A DNA stretch of 64,000 bases from UBA1757 sp963617485 (lineage in GTDB: Bacteria > Bacteroidota > Bacteroidia > Bacteroidales > UBA1402), in assembly GCA_963617485.1 (NCBI GenBank), contig CAVEPA010000004.1:101116-165115 (forward strand), read 5' to 3'. The stretch's first letter is position 1; each line of letters begins with the position of its first letter. The notes under the pieces were generated by a model, which saw nothing but the letters and a program-made list of their open reading frames with translations, ran no database searches and had not been told where the DNA came from. Below are positions 34,228-43,043 of this stretch, piece by piece. Made by a program: the position numbers and the translations under genes.

Positions 34228-36681
34228 TTATCTGAGGCTTGCGCCCATTTGTTGTTTTAAACTGTTGATAATCTTGTTCATAACCACATCAATACGCTTG
34301 TCGGTGAGGGTCTGCGTCTCGTCTTGCAGAATCAGGTAGACTGCGTAGGATTTTTTGCCTTCGGGCAGGTTCTTGCCTTCGTATACATCGAAAAGGCCCA
34401 CCGACTTGATAAGCTTGCGGTCGCAGCCTATGATGATTTTTTCCACTTGGCTGAAGCACTGGTCCTTGTCGAGCAGCAAGGCGAGGTCGCGGCGCACTTC
34501 GGGATACTTGGGAAGTTCGCTGTAGCTCACCTTATGATTCTTGATGGCCTTCATCAGTACCGGCCACTGCATATCGGCAAAGAAGACCTCCGTATCGATG
34601 CCGAACTGTTTGAGGATATCGGGATGCACACTGGCGATAAGGGCCAGCGGCTTGCCGGCAGCCGTGGTGAAAGTGAGGCTGTGACGGTAGATATCGGTAG
34701 CGTCGGCTTCCTGCACCTGCCAATCCTTGATGCCCAAACGGCTGAAGATATTCAGCACATGAGCTTTCAAGTCGTAGATGCTGGTCTTTTCCTCACCTGC
34801 GTTCCAAGCGACAGGACGACGGTTGCCGCACATCCAAAGCGCCAGATGAGTTTCCTCACTGTATGGAGCAAGATGATCTTCCCCACCCCGTTTGTCGGCA
34901 TCGTAATGATAGCAGGCACCCATTTCGTAGAACTTCAGGTCCATCTGACGACGGTTGCGGTTGCGGGCGATATTCTCCAAACCGCCAAAGAGCAAAGTCT
35001 GGCGCAGCACACCAAGGTCGTTACTCAGCGCATTGATAACTTTCACAGCCTTCGAGAGCGGATAGGTCTGCATGTTCTCGTAATAGGAAACGGCCGTCAG
35101 CGAATTGTTCAGCACTTCGCGGAAACCCGCGGCAGTCAGTTGCTCGGAGATGAGATTCTTCAAACGGTCGCTGTCGGGGAAAGTGGTATAGGCCAAAGTA
35201 CTCTTGATTTGCTGGCCAATTTCGATATTGTTATAGCCGTAAATACGCAGGATATCTTCGATAACGTCGCAGGGACGCTGTACATCCACGCGGTAAGCGG
35301 GAACTGTCAGGTCGAGCGCACCGTTCTCTTCTCGGTCGATGGTCATTTCGAGCGCCGTTAGGATGGTCTTCACCGTTGCAGGTTCGATATGTTTGCCGAT
35401 GAGCGCATCGATTTCAGCGTAGCTAAGATGTACCTTGAAGTCGTCAATGGGCTGAGGATAACGGTCGATGATTTCACTCGAAATCTCAGCATCGGCCAGT
35501 TCCTTAAGCAGCAAGGCGGTGCGTTTGAGCACGTAAAGGGTGTTGTGCGGGTCGATACCGCGCTCGTAACGGAACGACGAATCGGTGTTCAAGCCATGAC
35601 GGCGGGCGGTTTTGCGTACCCAAACCGGGTTGAAGTAGGCACATTCGATAAACACCGAAGTAGTGCTTTCCGTCACGCCGGAGTCCAAACCGCCGAAAAC
35701 ACCGGCCATACACATGGGCTCTTCGGCATTGCATATCATCAGGTCGTTCTCGTGCAGTTCACGCTCAACGCCGTCCAAAGTGACGAACTTGCGTCCCGGG
35801 GCGGTGCGTACCACAATCTTCTGGCCCTTGATCTTATCGGCATCGAAAGCGTGCAGCGGATGACCCGTTTCGTGCAGTATGTAGTTGGTGATGTCCACCA
35901 CATTGTTGATGGGGTGCAGGCCGATCAGACGCAGACGGTCCTGCATCCACTTGGGCGATTCCTTCACCTTGACACCTGTCAGGCAAATGCCGGCATAGCG
36001 CGGGCAAGCCTCGGCATTCTGCACTTCCACATCGATAGACAGCTTATGGTTATCTACCTTGAAAGCATCTACCGAAGGCAGGCGCAGACTGACGTTCTGA
36101 CCGCGGCTCTTGAGGTAGGCGTACAAGTCGCGGGCCACACCGTAATGCGAGGTGGCATCGGCACGGTTAGGCGTAATATCCACTTCGAGTACTGCCTGCG
36201 ACTCCAAATGATAGTAGGTTTTAGCGGGCAGGCCGACGGGCGTATCCTCGGGCAAAACAATGATGCCGTCGTGAGCGGTGCCTATGCCAATTTCGTCTTC
36301 GGCACAAAGCATGCCATAAGACTCCTGACCGCGTATCTTCGAACGTTTGATGGTGAACGACTCCTCGCCGTTATAAAGTTTGGTACCGATGGTGGCAACG
36401 ATAACCTTCTGTCCGGCAGCCACATTGGGGGCACCGCAGACAATCTTGAGCGGCTCGCCTTGACCGACATCCACCGTTGTCAGATGCAGGTGGTCTGAAT
36501 CGGGATGAGCTTCACACGTGAGCACCTGGCCCACTACCAGACCCTCCAGACCGCCCTTGACGCTTTCAACCATTTCTACGGGACCGTTCTCAAGACCGAT
36601 AGAGGTCAAGGCATCGGCCGTCTGCTGCGGATTGAGGTCAAAATCAAGAAAATCCTTCAACCAGGAATAGGAAATATTCAT
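34228..36681 (-). CDS. pheT: Phenylalanine--tRNA ligase beta subunit
   Basis: An 817-residue beta subunit of the alpha2-beta2 phenylalanyl-tRNA synthetase. The N-terminal EMAP-II/tRNA-binding domain shows GLVVGQVLTCEAHPDSDHLHLTTVDVG and CGAPNVAAGQKVIVA (about 48-90); then come B3/B4 (editing), B5 (about 405-475), the central catalytic-like core, and the C-terminal anticodon-binding FDX-ACB domain (about 720-817, YPEVRRDLALLLDKDQCFSQVEKII). The length is normal. The alpha subunit pheS is not in this window. It starts 20 bp after the dapA stop, so it may share the dapA promoter. Confidence 0.96.
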   Translation of the reverse strand: MNISYSWLKDFLDFDLNPQQTADALTSIGLENGPVEMVESVKGGLEGLVVGQVLTCEAHPDSDHLHLTTVDVGQGEPLKIVCGAPNVAAGQKVIVATIGTKLYNGEESFTIKRSKIRGQESYGMLCAEDEIGIGTAHDGIIVLPEDTPVGLPAKTYYHLESQAVLEVDITPNRADATSHYGVARDLYAYLKSRGQNVSLRLPSVDAFKVDNHKLSIDVEVQNAEACPRYAGICLTGVKVKESPKWMQDRLRLIGLHPINNVVDITNYILHETGHPLHAFDADKIKGQKIVVRTAPGRKFVTLDGVERELHENDLMICNAEEPMCMAGVFGGLDSGVTESTTSVFIECAYFNPVWVRKTARRHGLNTDSSFRYERGIDPHNTLYVLKRTALLLKELADAEISSEIIDRYPQPIDDFKVHLSYAEIDALIGKHIEPATVKTILTALEMTIDREENGALDLTVPAYRVDVQRPCDVIEDILRIYGYNNIEIGQQIKSTLAYTTFPDSDRLKNLISEQLTAAGFREVLNNSLTAVSYYENMQTYPLSKAVKVINALSNDLGVLRQTLLFGGLENIARNRNRRQMDLKFYEMGACYHYDADKRGGEDHLAPYSEETHLALWMCGNRRPVAWNAGEEKTSIYDLKAHVLNIFSRLGIKDWQVQEADATDIYRHSLTFTTAAGKPLALIASVHPDILKQFGIDTEVFFADMQWPVLMKAIKNHKVSYSELPKYPEVRRDLALLLDKDQCFSQVEKIIIGCDRKLIKSVGLFDVYEGKNLPEGKKSYAVYLILQDETQTLTDKRIDVVMNKIINSLKQQMGASLR

Positions 36682-36701
36682 ATTGTCGTTTTTGTTTTAG
36701 C

Positions 36702-37604
36702 TTAACACTCGATACTGAGACTCATCAAGACCTCGCGTATCTTCTCGTAAGTGGTAATACGCGTGGGCACCAGCGGCAAGCGCAGCTTGTTTTCGATATA
36801 GCCCATAGCACTGAGGATGCACTTGACACCGGCCGGATTGCCGTCGACAAAAAGCAGGTCGAACATATCCGTAAAACGATGATGGATAAGACGCGCGTTC
36901 TCGTAATCGCCGTTCAAAGCCAGGCGCACCATGCGGCTGAACTCCTTGGGAAAAGCATTGCCGATGACGGAGATGACACCCACGGCTCCCATGGTTATCA
37001 GCGGATAGGCTATGCCGTCGTCGCCACAGATAACCATAAAATCCTTGGGCTTATGCTTGATGATGTTGTTCATTTGGGTGATGTTGCCCGAAGCTTCCTT
37101 CACCGCCACAATATTCTCGAAATCGCGGGCCAGACGCAAAGTGGTCTCTTCGGTAACGTTCACGCCCGTGCGTCCGGGGACATTGTAGAGGATAACGGGC
37201 AGCTTGGTGGCCTGCGCAATGGCCTTGTAGTGCTGGTAGATGCCTTCCTGCGAAGGTTTGTTGTAGTAAGGCGTTACCGACAGTATGGCATCGATGCCGT
37301 CGAAATTGCCCGTCTGCAAGTCGCGCACCACATTGGCCGTACAGTTGCCGCCGCAGCCCAGCACAATGGGAAGACGTCCGTTCACGCGACGTTTGACGAA
37401 ATCGAGGATGGCGGTTTTTTCTTCAGGACTCAAGGTTGGGGTTTCGGCCGTCGTACCCAATACCACCAGGTAGTCGGCCTTGTTCTGAATCTGGTAATCG
37501 ACCAGACGGCCCAGCGCATCGAAATCGATGCTGTCGTCTTGCTTGAAAGGCGTGACCAAGGCCACACCCATACCAGTCAGTTTATTTTGTATAGAAGACT
37601 CCAT
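36702..37604 (-). CDS. dapA: 4-hydroxy-tetrahydrodipicolinate synthase
   Basis: DapA condenses pyruvate with aspartate semialdehyde, the first committed step of lysine and diaminopimelate synthesis. The 300-residue TIM-barrel has the Schiff-base lysine Lys169 (IVAVKEASGN), Tyr140 in LYNVPGRTG and Arg145, and the GTT motif (50-52, GTTAET). Length is normal. The start at 37604 lies 30 bp downstream of a -7 box. pheT, yebC and a porin gene follow on the same strand. Confidence 0.96.
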   Translation of the reverse strand: MESSIQNKLTGMGVALVTPFKQDDSIDFDALGRLVDYQIQNKADYLVVLGTTAETPTLSPEEKTAILDFVKRRVNGRLPIVLGCGGNCTANVVRDLQTGNFDGIDAILSVTPYYNKPSQEGIYQHYKAIAQATKLPVILYNVPGRTGVNVTEETTLRLARDFENIVAVKEASGNITQMNNIIKHKPKDFMVICGDDGIAYPLITMGAVGVISVIGNAFPKEFSRMVRLALNGDYENARLIHHRFTDMFDLLFVDGNPAGVKCILSAMGYIENKLRLPLVPTRITTYEKIREVLMSLSIEC

Positions 37605-37634
37605 GTTAATTTAGAAGGTGTTTTTACGAAGTCG

Positions 37635-37642
37635 CAAAGGTA
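37635..37642 (-). promoter_or_regulatory. -7 element TACCTTTG upstream of dapA
   Basis: A perfect TAnnTTTG on the minus strand, 30 bp upstream of the dapA start and just beyond the DUF6913 stop. The -33 box is not clear. Confidence 0.42.
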
Positions 37643-37652
37643 AGCAATTTGC

Positions 37653-38171
37653 TTATTTAAGCCGCAGGTTTTTCAAATAAAATAGCAAGGACTCCGCATT
37701 TTCCCTCAGTCCGCACGACTCGGACAAAGGTGCCAGCACGAAATCGTACTCTTTGGCCCGGACCGTGTTGAACGACACGCGGAAGGGCGCAGGACTGAGC
37801 AGCGAGAAGTACTCCATAACGAGGTTTTTACGGAGGGAAAGGAACAGGAGCATATCGGCCGGATAGCCCTGATAGTCGTCCACAATGTATTGCTTGGGCT
37901 GATAGAAGAAATTCAGATGTTTGCGCGTGAGCAGACATTGACTGGGAAGATATTCCCATTCGGGCATAGACACCTCGGCATAGCTCCAGGCGCGCACCTT
38001 CTTGCCCATCGACTCAAGTTCATGTTTGAAAGCGATGGCCTGGTCGTAATTTTCCGCATCAAACAGCAAGGCTATGCGCTGCACATCCTTCAATTCCATA
38101 AAAGCCTTACGGCGGGGCTTGCCGCACAGCGCCTTGATTTTAGACTTGATGACAATCTCTTTTATCTTCAT
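37653..38171 (-). CDS. DUF6913-like hypothetical protein
   Basis: A 172-residue protein with no signal peptide or membrane helix. It begins with a basic helix (KIKEIVIKSKIKALCGKPRRKAF) and continues with an alpha/beta region (IALLFDAENYDQAIAFKHELESMGKKVRAWSY, YIVDDYQGYPADMLLFLSL). It sits between ligA and dapA, a position I recall for DUF6913 proteins in Bacteroides. The function is unknown. It starts 7 bp after the ligA stop and is probably part of the porin-ligA transcription unit. Confidence 0.8.
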   Translation of the reverse strand: MKIKEIVIKSKIKALCGKPRRKAFMELKDVQRIALLFDAENYDQAIAFKHELESMGKKVRAWSYAEVSMPEWEYLPSQCLLTRKHLNFFYQPKQYIVDDYQGYPADMLLFLSLRKNLVMEYFSLLSPAPFRVSFNTVRAKEYDFVLAPLSESCGLRENAESLLFYLKNLRLK

Positions 38172-38178
38172 AGCATTC

Positions 38179-40281
38179 TTAGTCGAACAAGCTGCGGGTA
38201 ATATATATTTCCCGTTTCGGTGCCGGTTCGGGAGATGATTCGGGAGATGGTTCGGGGGCGGGCTCGCTGTTTAGCTCCGAGGCCCCTTGTGCTATCATCG
38301 CCAGAAACTCGTCTTCGGAAATGATGGCAACACCCAGCGCCCGGGCCTTTTCCAATTTGGAAGGACCCATATTGTCACCGGCCAGGATATAGTCGGTCTT
38401 GGACGATACCGAGGCCACGTTCTTGGCCCCATGCGCCTCTATCATCGCCTTGTATTCCTCGCGGGAATGATGTTGAAATGTGCCGCTGATGACGATTTTC
38501 AGGTCCTGCAAAGCATTACTGCGCTGCTGTTTGTCTTGTGAGAGAACAAACTGCAAACCTTGTCCGCGCAAAAAATCAACGAGTTCCGTATGGAGTGGAT
38601 TGGCAAAGTAGGCCTTCACACTGGAGGCGATTTTCTCGCCGATTTCGTCTACAGCGGCCAATTCTTCGAAGCTGGCAGCCTGCAGAAGTTCTATATTTGG
38701 AAAGGCACGCGCCAAGGTCTTGGCCACCGTTTCACCCACATAACGTATGCCCAGTGCGTAAAGCACACGCTCGTAAGGCACCGTGCGCGAAGCGTCTATC
38801 CCCTTGAGGATGTTCTGTGCCGATTTCAGGCCTAGACGCTCCTGAGAGGCGATGTCTTCGATACGCAACAAGTAGATGTCTTTGATGGAACGCAAAAGGC
38901 CCTTTTCGTACAGCAGGTCGATGGTCTCGTCGCCCAAGCCGTCGATACCCATGGCCTTGCGCGCCACAAAATGACGCAGGGCCGCTTTGATTTGCGGCGG
39001 GCAAGCCTCGCTGTTGGGGCAGTAATGTGCCGCCTCGCCTTCTTCGCGCACCAAGGGCGTACCGCAGGCAGGACAATGCGTAATGAAACGCACCGCTTCC
39101 AGACTGCCTGCCGCAGAGCGTGCCTGAGCATCCACACCCACTATTTTAGGAATGATTTCCCCACCCTTCTCCACATAGACATAGTCGCCGATATGCAGGT
39201 CGAAGGAACGGATAATGTCGGCATTGTGCAGGCTGGCCCGCTTGACCACCGTACCCGACAAAAGCACCGGTTCGAGATTGGCCACCGGCGTGACGGCACC
39301 GGTGCGCCCCACCTGAAAACTCACGCTATCCAGGCGTGTGCGCGCCCGCTCAGCCTGAAATTTGTAGGCAATGGCCCAGCGGGGCGATTTGGCGGTATAG
39401 CCCAGTTGCTCCTGTTGTTTGAGCGAATTAACCTTCAACACGATACCATCGGTAGCCACCGGCAAATGACGGCGTTCTTCGTCCCAATACGAGATAAAAT
39501 CCATCACCTGGTCGAGGTTGTGGCACACGCGCATATGGTCGGACACCACAAAACCCCAGTCCTTGGCCTTCTGCAGATTGTCGTAATGAAAACCGCTGGG
39601 CAGCTGGTCGCTGAGCATATAATACAGGCTGGCATCCAGCCGACGCGCAGCCACAATTTTAGGATTCTGCAATTTAAGTGTACCGGAAGCGGCATTGCGC
39701 GGATTGGCAAACAAAGGCTCTTCGTTGCGCTCGCGTTCCTGGTTCAGTGCCTCGAACACCTTCCATGGCATCAGAATTTCGCCGCGCATTTCCAGATATG
39801 CGGGATAATCATCGCCATGCAACTGCAAGGGAATGCTGCGTATGGTGCGTACATTTTGCGTCACATTGTCGCCCACCCGGCCGTCGCCGCGGGTCAGAGC
39901 CTTGACCAGCCGGCCGTTTTCGTAGATAAGCGAGATGGAAGTCCCGTCGTATTTCAGTTCGCAGACGATGTCGAAATCTTCTTCCAGCAGTTTTTCCGTG
40001 CGATGGAAAAAATCGGCCACTTCCTCGCGGCTGTAGGTATTGCCCAGCGAGAGCATCGGATAACGGTGGGCTTCCTGCACAAAGCCTTGGCTTAGGTCGC
40101 TACCCACCCGTTGCGTAGGGGAATTCTCGTCGAAAAACTGCGGATACTGTTCTTCCAGCTCGCGCAACTGGCGCATCTTGGCATCGTAGTCGAAGTCGCT
40201 CATCTTGGGCGACGATAGCACGTAGTAGTCGTAATCGGCCTGCCGGAGTTCCTCTCGCAAGGCCAGTATTTTTTCTTCCAT
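38179..40281 (-). CDS. ligA: NAD+-dependent DNA ligase LigA
   Basis: A 700-residue bacterial DNA ligase sealing nicks with NAD+. The adenylated lysine is Lys110 (CELKYDGTS). The Ia domain starts AMEEKILALREELRQADYDYYVLSSPKMSDFDYD, the OB fold follows the nucleotidyltransferase domain, the Zn finger is CPACGTPLV... followed by YCPNSEACPPQ, and the HhH and BRCT domains (about 600-675, LKIVISGTF) are complete. The C-terminal 30 residues are a low-complexity Pro/Glu/Ser tail. The start at 40281 excludes an upstream frame that would run through the porin stop. Confidence 0.96.
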   Translation of the reverse strand: MEEKILALREELRQADYDYYVLSSPKMSDFDYDAKMRQLRELEEQYPQFFDENSPTQRVGSDLSQGFVQEAHRYPMLSLGNTYSREEVADFFHRTEKLLEEDFDIVCELKYDGTSISLIYENGRLVKALTRGDGRVGDNVTQNVRTIRSIPLQLHGDDYPAYLEMRGEILMPWKVFEALNQERERNEEPLFANPRNAASGTLKLQNPKIVAARRLDASLYYMLSDQLPSGFHYDNLQKAKDWGFVVSDHMRVCHNLDQVMDFISYWDEERRHLPVATDGIVLKVNSLKQQEQLGYTAKSPRWAIAYKFQAERARTRLDSVSFQVGRTGAVTPVANLEPVLLSGTVVKRASLHNADIIRSFDLHIGDYVYVEKGGEIIPKIVGVDAQARSAAGSLEAVRFITHCPACGTPLVREEGEAAHYCPNSEACPPQIKAALRHFVARKAMGIDGLGDETIDLLYEKGLLRSIKDIYLLRIEDIASQERLGLKSAQNILKGIDASRTVPYERVLYALGIRYVGETVAKTLARAFPNIELLQAASFEELAAVDEIGEKIASSVKAYFANPLHTELVDFLRGQGLQFVLSQDKQQRSNALQDLKIVISGTFQHHSREEYKAMIEAHGAKNVASVSSKTDYILAGDNMGPSKLEKARALGVAIISEDEFLAMIAQGASELNSEPAPEPSPESSPEPAPKREIYITRSLFD

Positions 40282-40291
40282 AGCCTTGGTG

Positions 40292-42352
40292 TCAATCGTA
40301 GAAATTCCAAGAAATGCCCGCTTTAATCTGGGCCGGGTTCTGCGGATAATGCAGCACCGTAAAGTAGTTGGGGTCGGCAAACAGTCGGCTGCCATGCGTA
40401 TACATGACAAAGAAACGCGCTTGCTTGAGATGCATATTGGCGTAGACGTTCATATAGGGATAATTGCCAATCTTCTTCTCGGTCTGCAAGTAATATTGTC
40501 CCAAAGCCGGGTTGTAGGCCGGCACGTAATACGAGCTGAAATAGCGGCAGTCAACACCGATATGCGTCAGCATCACCTTGGAAAGGCGGGTACGCAAATA
40601 CACGTTGCCATAAGCGGCCAAAGCCGGCAGCGGCAGCACCTGCGGACGACTCGACATCTGCCCCACCACATCGAAATCGAAATGGAAGATGCCCGCCGAA
40701 AGCTGCTGCTTCCACTGAGCGTAGAGTACCTGTATCTGGCCGTCGTACTGGCTGGCCTGGGCATTGCCGTCAAAATAGACATAATTGCTGATGTTCTCCA
40801 CCCCGCCCTTGAGCGAACTGCCCCAACCCGGAATGCTCAGCACACCTTGCATACGCACCCGGTAGATATTCTGAAGGTCTTGGTTCCAGGCATAGTGGTT
40901 GGAATAAAAATGACGGTAGAAATAGTCGGGTTTTTCGTTACGGACAAAAGCTTCGGCCGCGATATCCACTGTTTGCTTCCACAGACGGAAGGACGAGTTC
41001 AAGGAGCCGTTGACATCGAAATTGCCGATATAATCGCCCAAAAGCGAAAGCTTGGCATCGGCGCGAAACTGCAGGATAGAATCTTGCGTGGAACTCAAAC
41101 GGCCGCCCACCCAAAGCAAGTTCTCGCTGTGTGGATAGCCCAGACTGCCCGTATTGCTGCCATAGCGACGATATTCGTGTTCGGCATAGGCTGTCAAGCC
41201 AAATTTCATCCAACGGTGGAAACCTTCGTTCAGCGAGAGCCCCAGCGTATTGCGCAAAGTAATGAGCGACACGGAATCGGCCGTGAGTTTATCGCTGATA
41301 TTGGCAACTCTATTGTAGTAGGAGGCGTTGGCCGTGTTGGAATCGTAGAATTTGTGTCCGATATTGCCTTCGAGCGTATGAATAAAGCTGCTCACCGGAA
41401 CGAAAACCTCCAGCGTATCACCCGCCTCATTAATCTCTTCTTTGTAGAAACCGAGATGATATTTATGGTTGAAGAACAGTTCGTTGAAGGTGGTAAGATT
41501 GTAGGTATTGGACAGGGCCACCGGGATGTTCAGACTTTCATACTCGCGGTAGCCACCGCTCATCTCCAATGGTTTGGTAATGTAGTCGTCGTTGGTGATG
41601 CCGCCGTTTTCCTTGTTTTCGAAACGGTTGATGGAATAGCGTCCGTGGGCCTGATAGCGTTCGCCCAGATAGTTGGCAAAGAAATGGGCCAGCACGTCGC
41701 GGGCGGCCAGATTGGTATAAAAACCGCGCGAATTCACCGATTCATAGTCGGCACCGATATTCAGGCGTTTGTTGAAATTGGCCGTGAAGCTGAACTTGAA
41801 GTTCTCTTCCTGCGACTGGTCGTTGCCGATGGTGGTAACATAGGTGCCGTTGGTATACGGCCTTGTGGTGTTGATGTAGCACATCTCCTCATTGGATGTC
41901 TTCCATTGGTCGTAGGGCTGCATGAAGATGAACTTTTCCTCGGCCTGACGGTCGGCATACACCATCGACAGGAAAGGCGAACCGATATTGGCCAGATAGG
42001 AAGCGGCCACCGTAGCATTACGTTCTGGTACGGCCAGGTTCTGAAAATTGAGCGAAAGCGTGTCGAGCGGAGTTTCCCGACGTTCTCCAAGCGTCTTGTC
42101 TATCGTCCAGGAGCGCACGCGGAGGGCCACTTCCTTCTTTTTGGACGATGCACTGCCAGACAAACCGGAATCGGAATCGGAAGCGCCCGGCAGGCCGGAA
42201 CCAGAAAAAGAACCGAGCGATGATCCCAGCGATGCGCGGCTGCCACCGCCCGTCTGGTTGCCGGAACCCAGCAAAGCGTTCTGCGACTGCGCAGAAAACA
42301 GCCAACCGGCAAGGCTCAGCAAGACTAAAATGTATTTGGCGCTATGCGACAT
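40292..42352 (-). CDS. Putative porin (Porin_10-like), large outer membrane protein
   Basis: A 686-residue predicted beta-barrel protein. The first 23 residues are a signal peptide (MSHSAKYILVLLSLAGWLFS), then comes a low-complexity Gly/Ser linker (about 30-60), and then a long run of alternating beta-strands (VYADRQAEEKFIFMQPYDQW, NFKFSFTANFNKRLN) with a C-terminal strand GISWNFYD. The closest family by pattern is the Bacteroidetes putative porin family next to ligA. I placed the ATG at 42352; a longer frame starts outside the promoter. ligA follows 10 bp later. Confidence 0.82.
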   Translation of the reverse strand: MSHSAKYILVLLSLAGWLFSAQSQNALLGSGNQTGGGSRASLGSSLGSFSGSGLPGASDSDSGLSGSASSKKKEVALRVRSWTIDKTLGERRETPLDTLSLNFQNLAVPERNATVAASYLANIGSPFLSMVYADRQAEEKFIFMQPYDQWKTSNEEMCYINTTRPYTNGTYVTTIGNDQSQEENFKFSFTANFNKRLNIGADYESVNSRGFYTNLAARDVLAHFFANYLGERYQAHGRYSINRFENKENGGITNDDYITKPLEMSGGYREYESLNIPVALSNTYNLTTFNELFFNHKYHLGFYKEEINEAGDTLEVFVPVSSFIHTLEGNIGHKFYDSNTANASYYNRVANISDKLTADSVSLITLRNTLGLSLNEGFHRWMKFGLTAYAEHEYRRYGSNTGSLGYPHSENLLWVGGRLSSTQDSILQFRADAKLSLLGDYIGNFDVNGSLNSSFRLWKQTVDIAAEAFVRNEKPDYFYRHFYSNHYAWNQDLQNIYRVRMQGVLSIPGWGSSLKGGVENISNYVYFDGNAQASQYDGQIQVLYAQWKQQLSAGIFHFDFDVVGQMSSRPQVLPLPALAAYGNVYLRTRLSKVMLTHIGVDCRYFSSYYVPAYNPALGQYYLQTEKKIGNYPYMNVYANMHLKQARFFVMYTHGSRLFADPNYFTVLHYPQNPAQIKAGISWNFYD

Positions 42353-42373
42353 CGGATTGTGGAAAAATATGCG

Positions 42374-42405
42374 CAAAAGTAGCACAAAGCCCAAGAAATC
42401 CCAAA
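42374..42405 (-). promoter_or_regulatory. Promoter of the putative porin-ligA unit
   Basis: TTTG (42402-42405), 20 bp, TACTTTTG (42374-42381), both perfect on the minus strand, 21 bp before the porin start. Confidence 0.58.
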
Positions 42406-42414
42406 TGATATGCT

Positions 42415-42422
42415 TACTTTTG
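42415..42422 (+). promoter_or_regulatory. -7 element TACTTTTG upstream of slyD
   Basis: A perfect TAnnTTTG on the plus strand, 48 bp upstream of slyD, divergent from the porin promoter; no clear -33 TTTG. Confidence 0.45.
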
Positions 42423-42470
42423 CAGTTGTAGTCAAATCAACATTTATATATTAATCGACATTCAATCGAC

Positions 42471-43031
42471 ATGAAAATTGAAGACAAAAAATTTGTAGCC
42501 TTATCTTACGATCTGTTTGTGGGCGGCAACGAAGGAAAAGAAGAACTGATGGAAAAAGCCACCGAAACCGCACCCCTTACTTTCGTCTACGGTATGGGCA
42601 TGATGCTGGAAGCTTTCGAAGCCCAGCTCAAAGACCTCTGCAAGGATGACACTTTCGACTTCGTTCTGCCCTGCGATCAGGCCTACGGTCCCTACACCGA
42701 TGAACATGTGGCCGAGATTCCCAAAAGTGTATTCGAAATAGAAGGCAAATTCGACAGCGAAAACGTAGCGGTAGACCGCATGATTCCCATGATGACCGCC
42801 GACGGCCACCGTTTGGACGGCCTGGTAGTGGAAATCGGCGACGATTACGTAAAAATGGACTTCAACCATCCGCTGGCCGACGAAGACCTGCATTTTGTCG
42901 GCAAGGTGCTGGAAGTACGCGAAAGCACCGACGAAGAAATGGAACAGATTTTGCATCCCTGCCACTGTAACGGTGGCTGCGAAGGCGGTTGCGAAGGTGG
43001 CTGCGAGGGCGGTTGCGGCGGTTGTCAGTAA
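42471..43031 (+). CDS. slyD: FKBP-type peptidyl-prolyl cis-trans isomerase, SlyD-like
   Basis: A 186-residue SlyD-type protein: an FKBP fold with an insert-in-flap domain (about 60-125) that gives chaperone activity. Visible are APLTFVYGMGMMLEAFEAQL and VVEIGDDYVKMDFNHPLADEDLHFVGKVLEV. The C-terminal 25 residues form a metal-binding tail with seven cysteines and two histidines (HPCHCNGGC, then EGGC three times and GGC), suited to Ni2+ or Zn2+ as in nickel metallochaperone SlyD. The tail is encoded by a 12-bp tandem repeat. It is followed 12 bp later by aroC. Confidence 0.92.
   Translation: MKIEDKKFVALSYDLFVGGNEGKEELMEKATETAPLTFVYGMGMMLEAFEAQLKDLCKDDTFDFVLPCDQAYGPYTDEHVAEIPKSVFEIEGKFDSENVAVDRMIPMMTADGHRLDGLVVEIGDDYVKMDFNHPLADEDLHFVGKVLEVRESTDEEMEQILHPCHCNGGCEGGCEGGCEGGCGGCQ
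42972..43028 (+). repeat. 12-bp tandem repeat encoding the SlyD Cys-rich tail
   Basis: Units of the form GGYGGYTGCGAR repeat about four times from 42972 and then shorten. Each unit encodes Gly-Gly-Cys-Glu, so unit number sets the number of cysteines. Confidence 0.75.
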
Positions 43032-43043
43032 AACCCTTGTAGC

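Noticed and set aside
40286..42223. 645-residue plus-strand frame opposite the putative porin
   Set aside because: Perfectly antisense to a signal-peptide-bearing barrel gene; no domain, no promoter.
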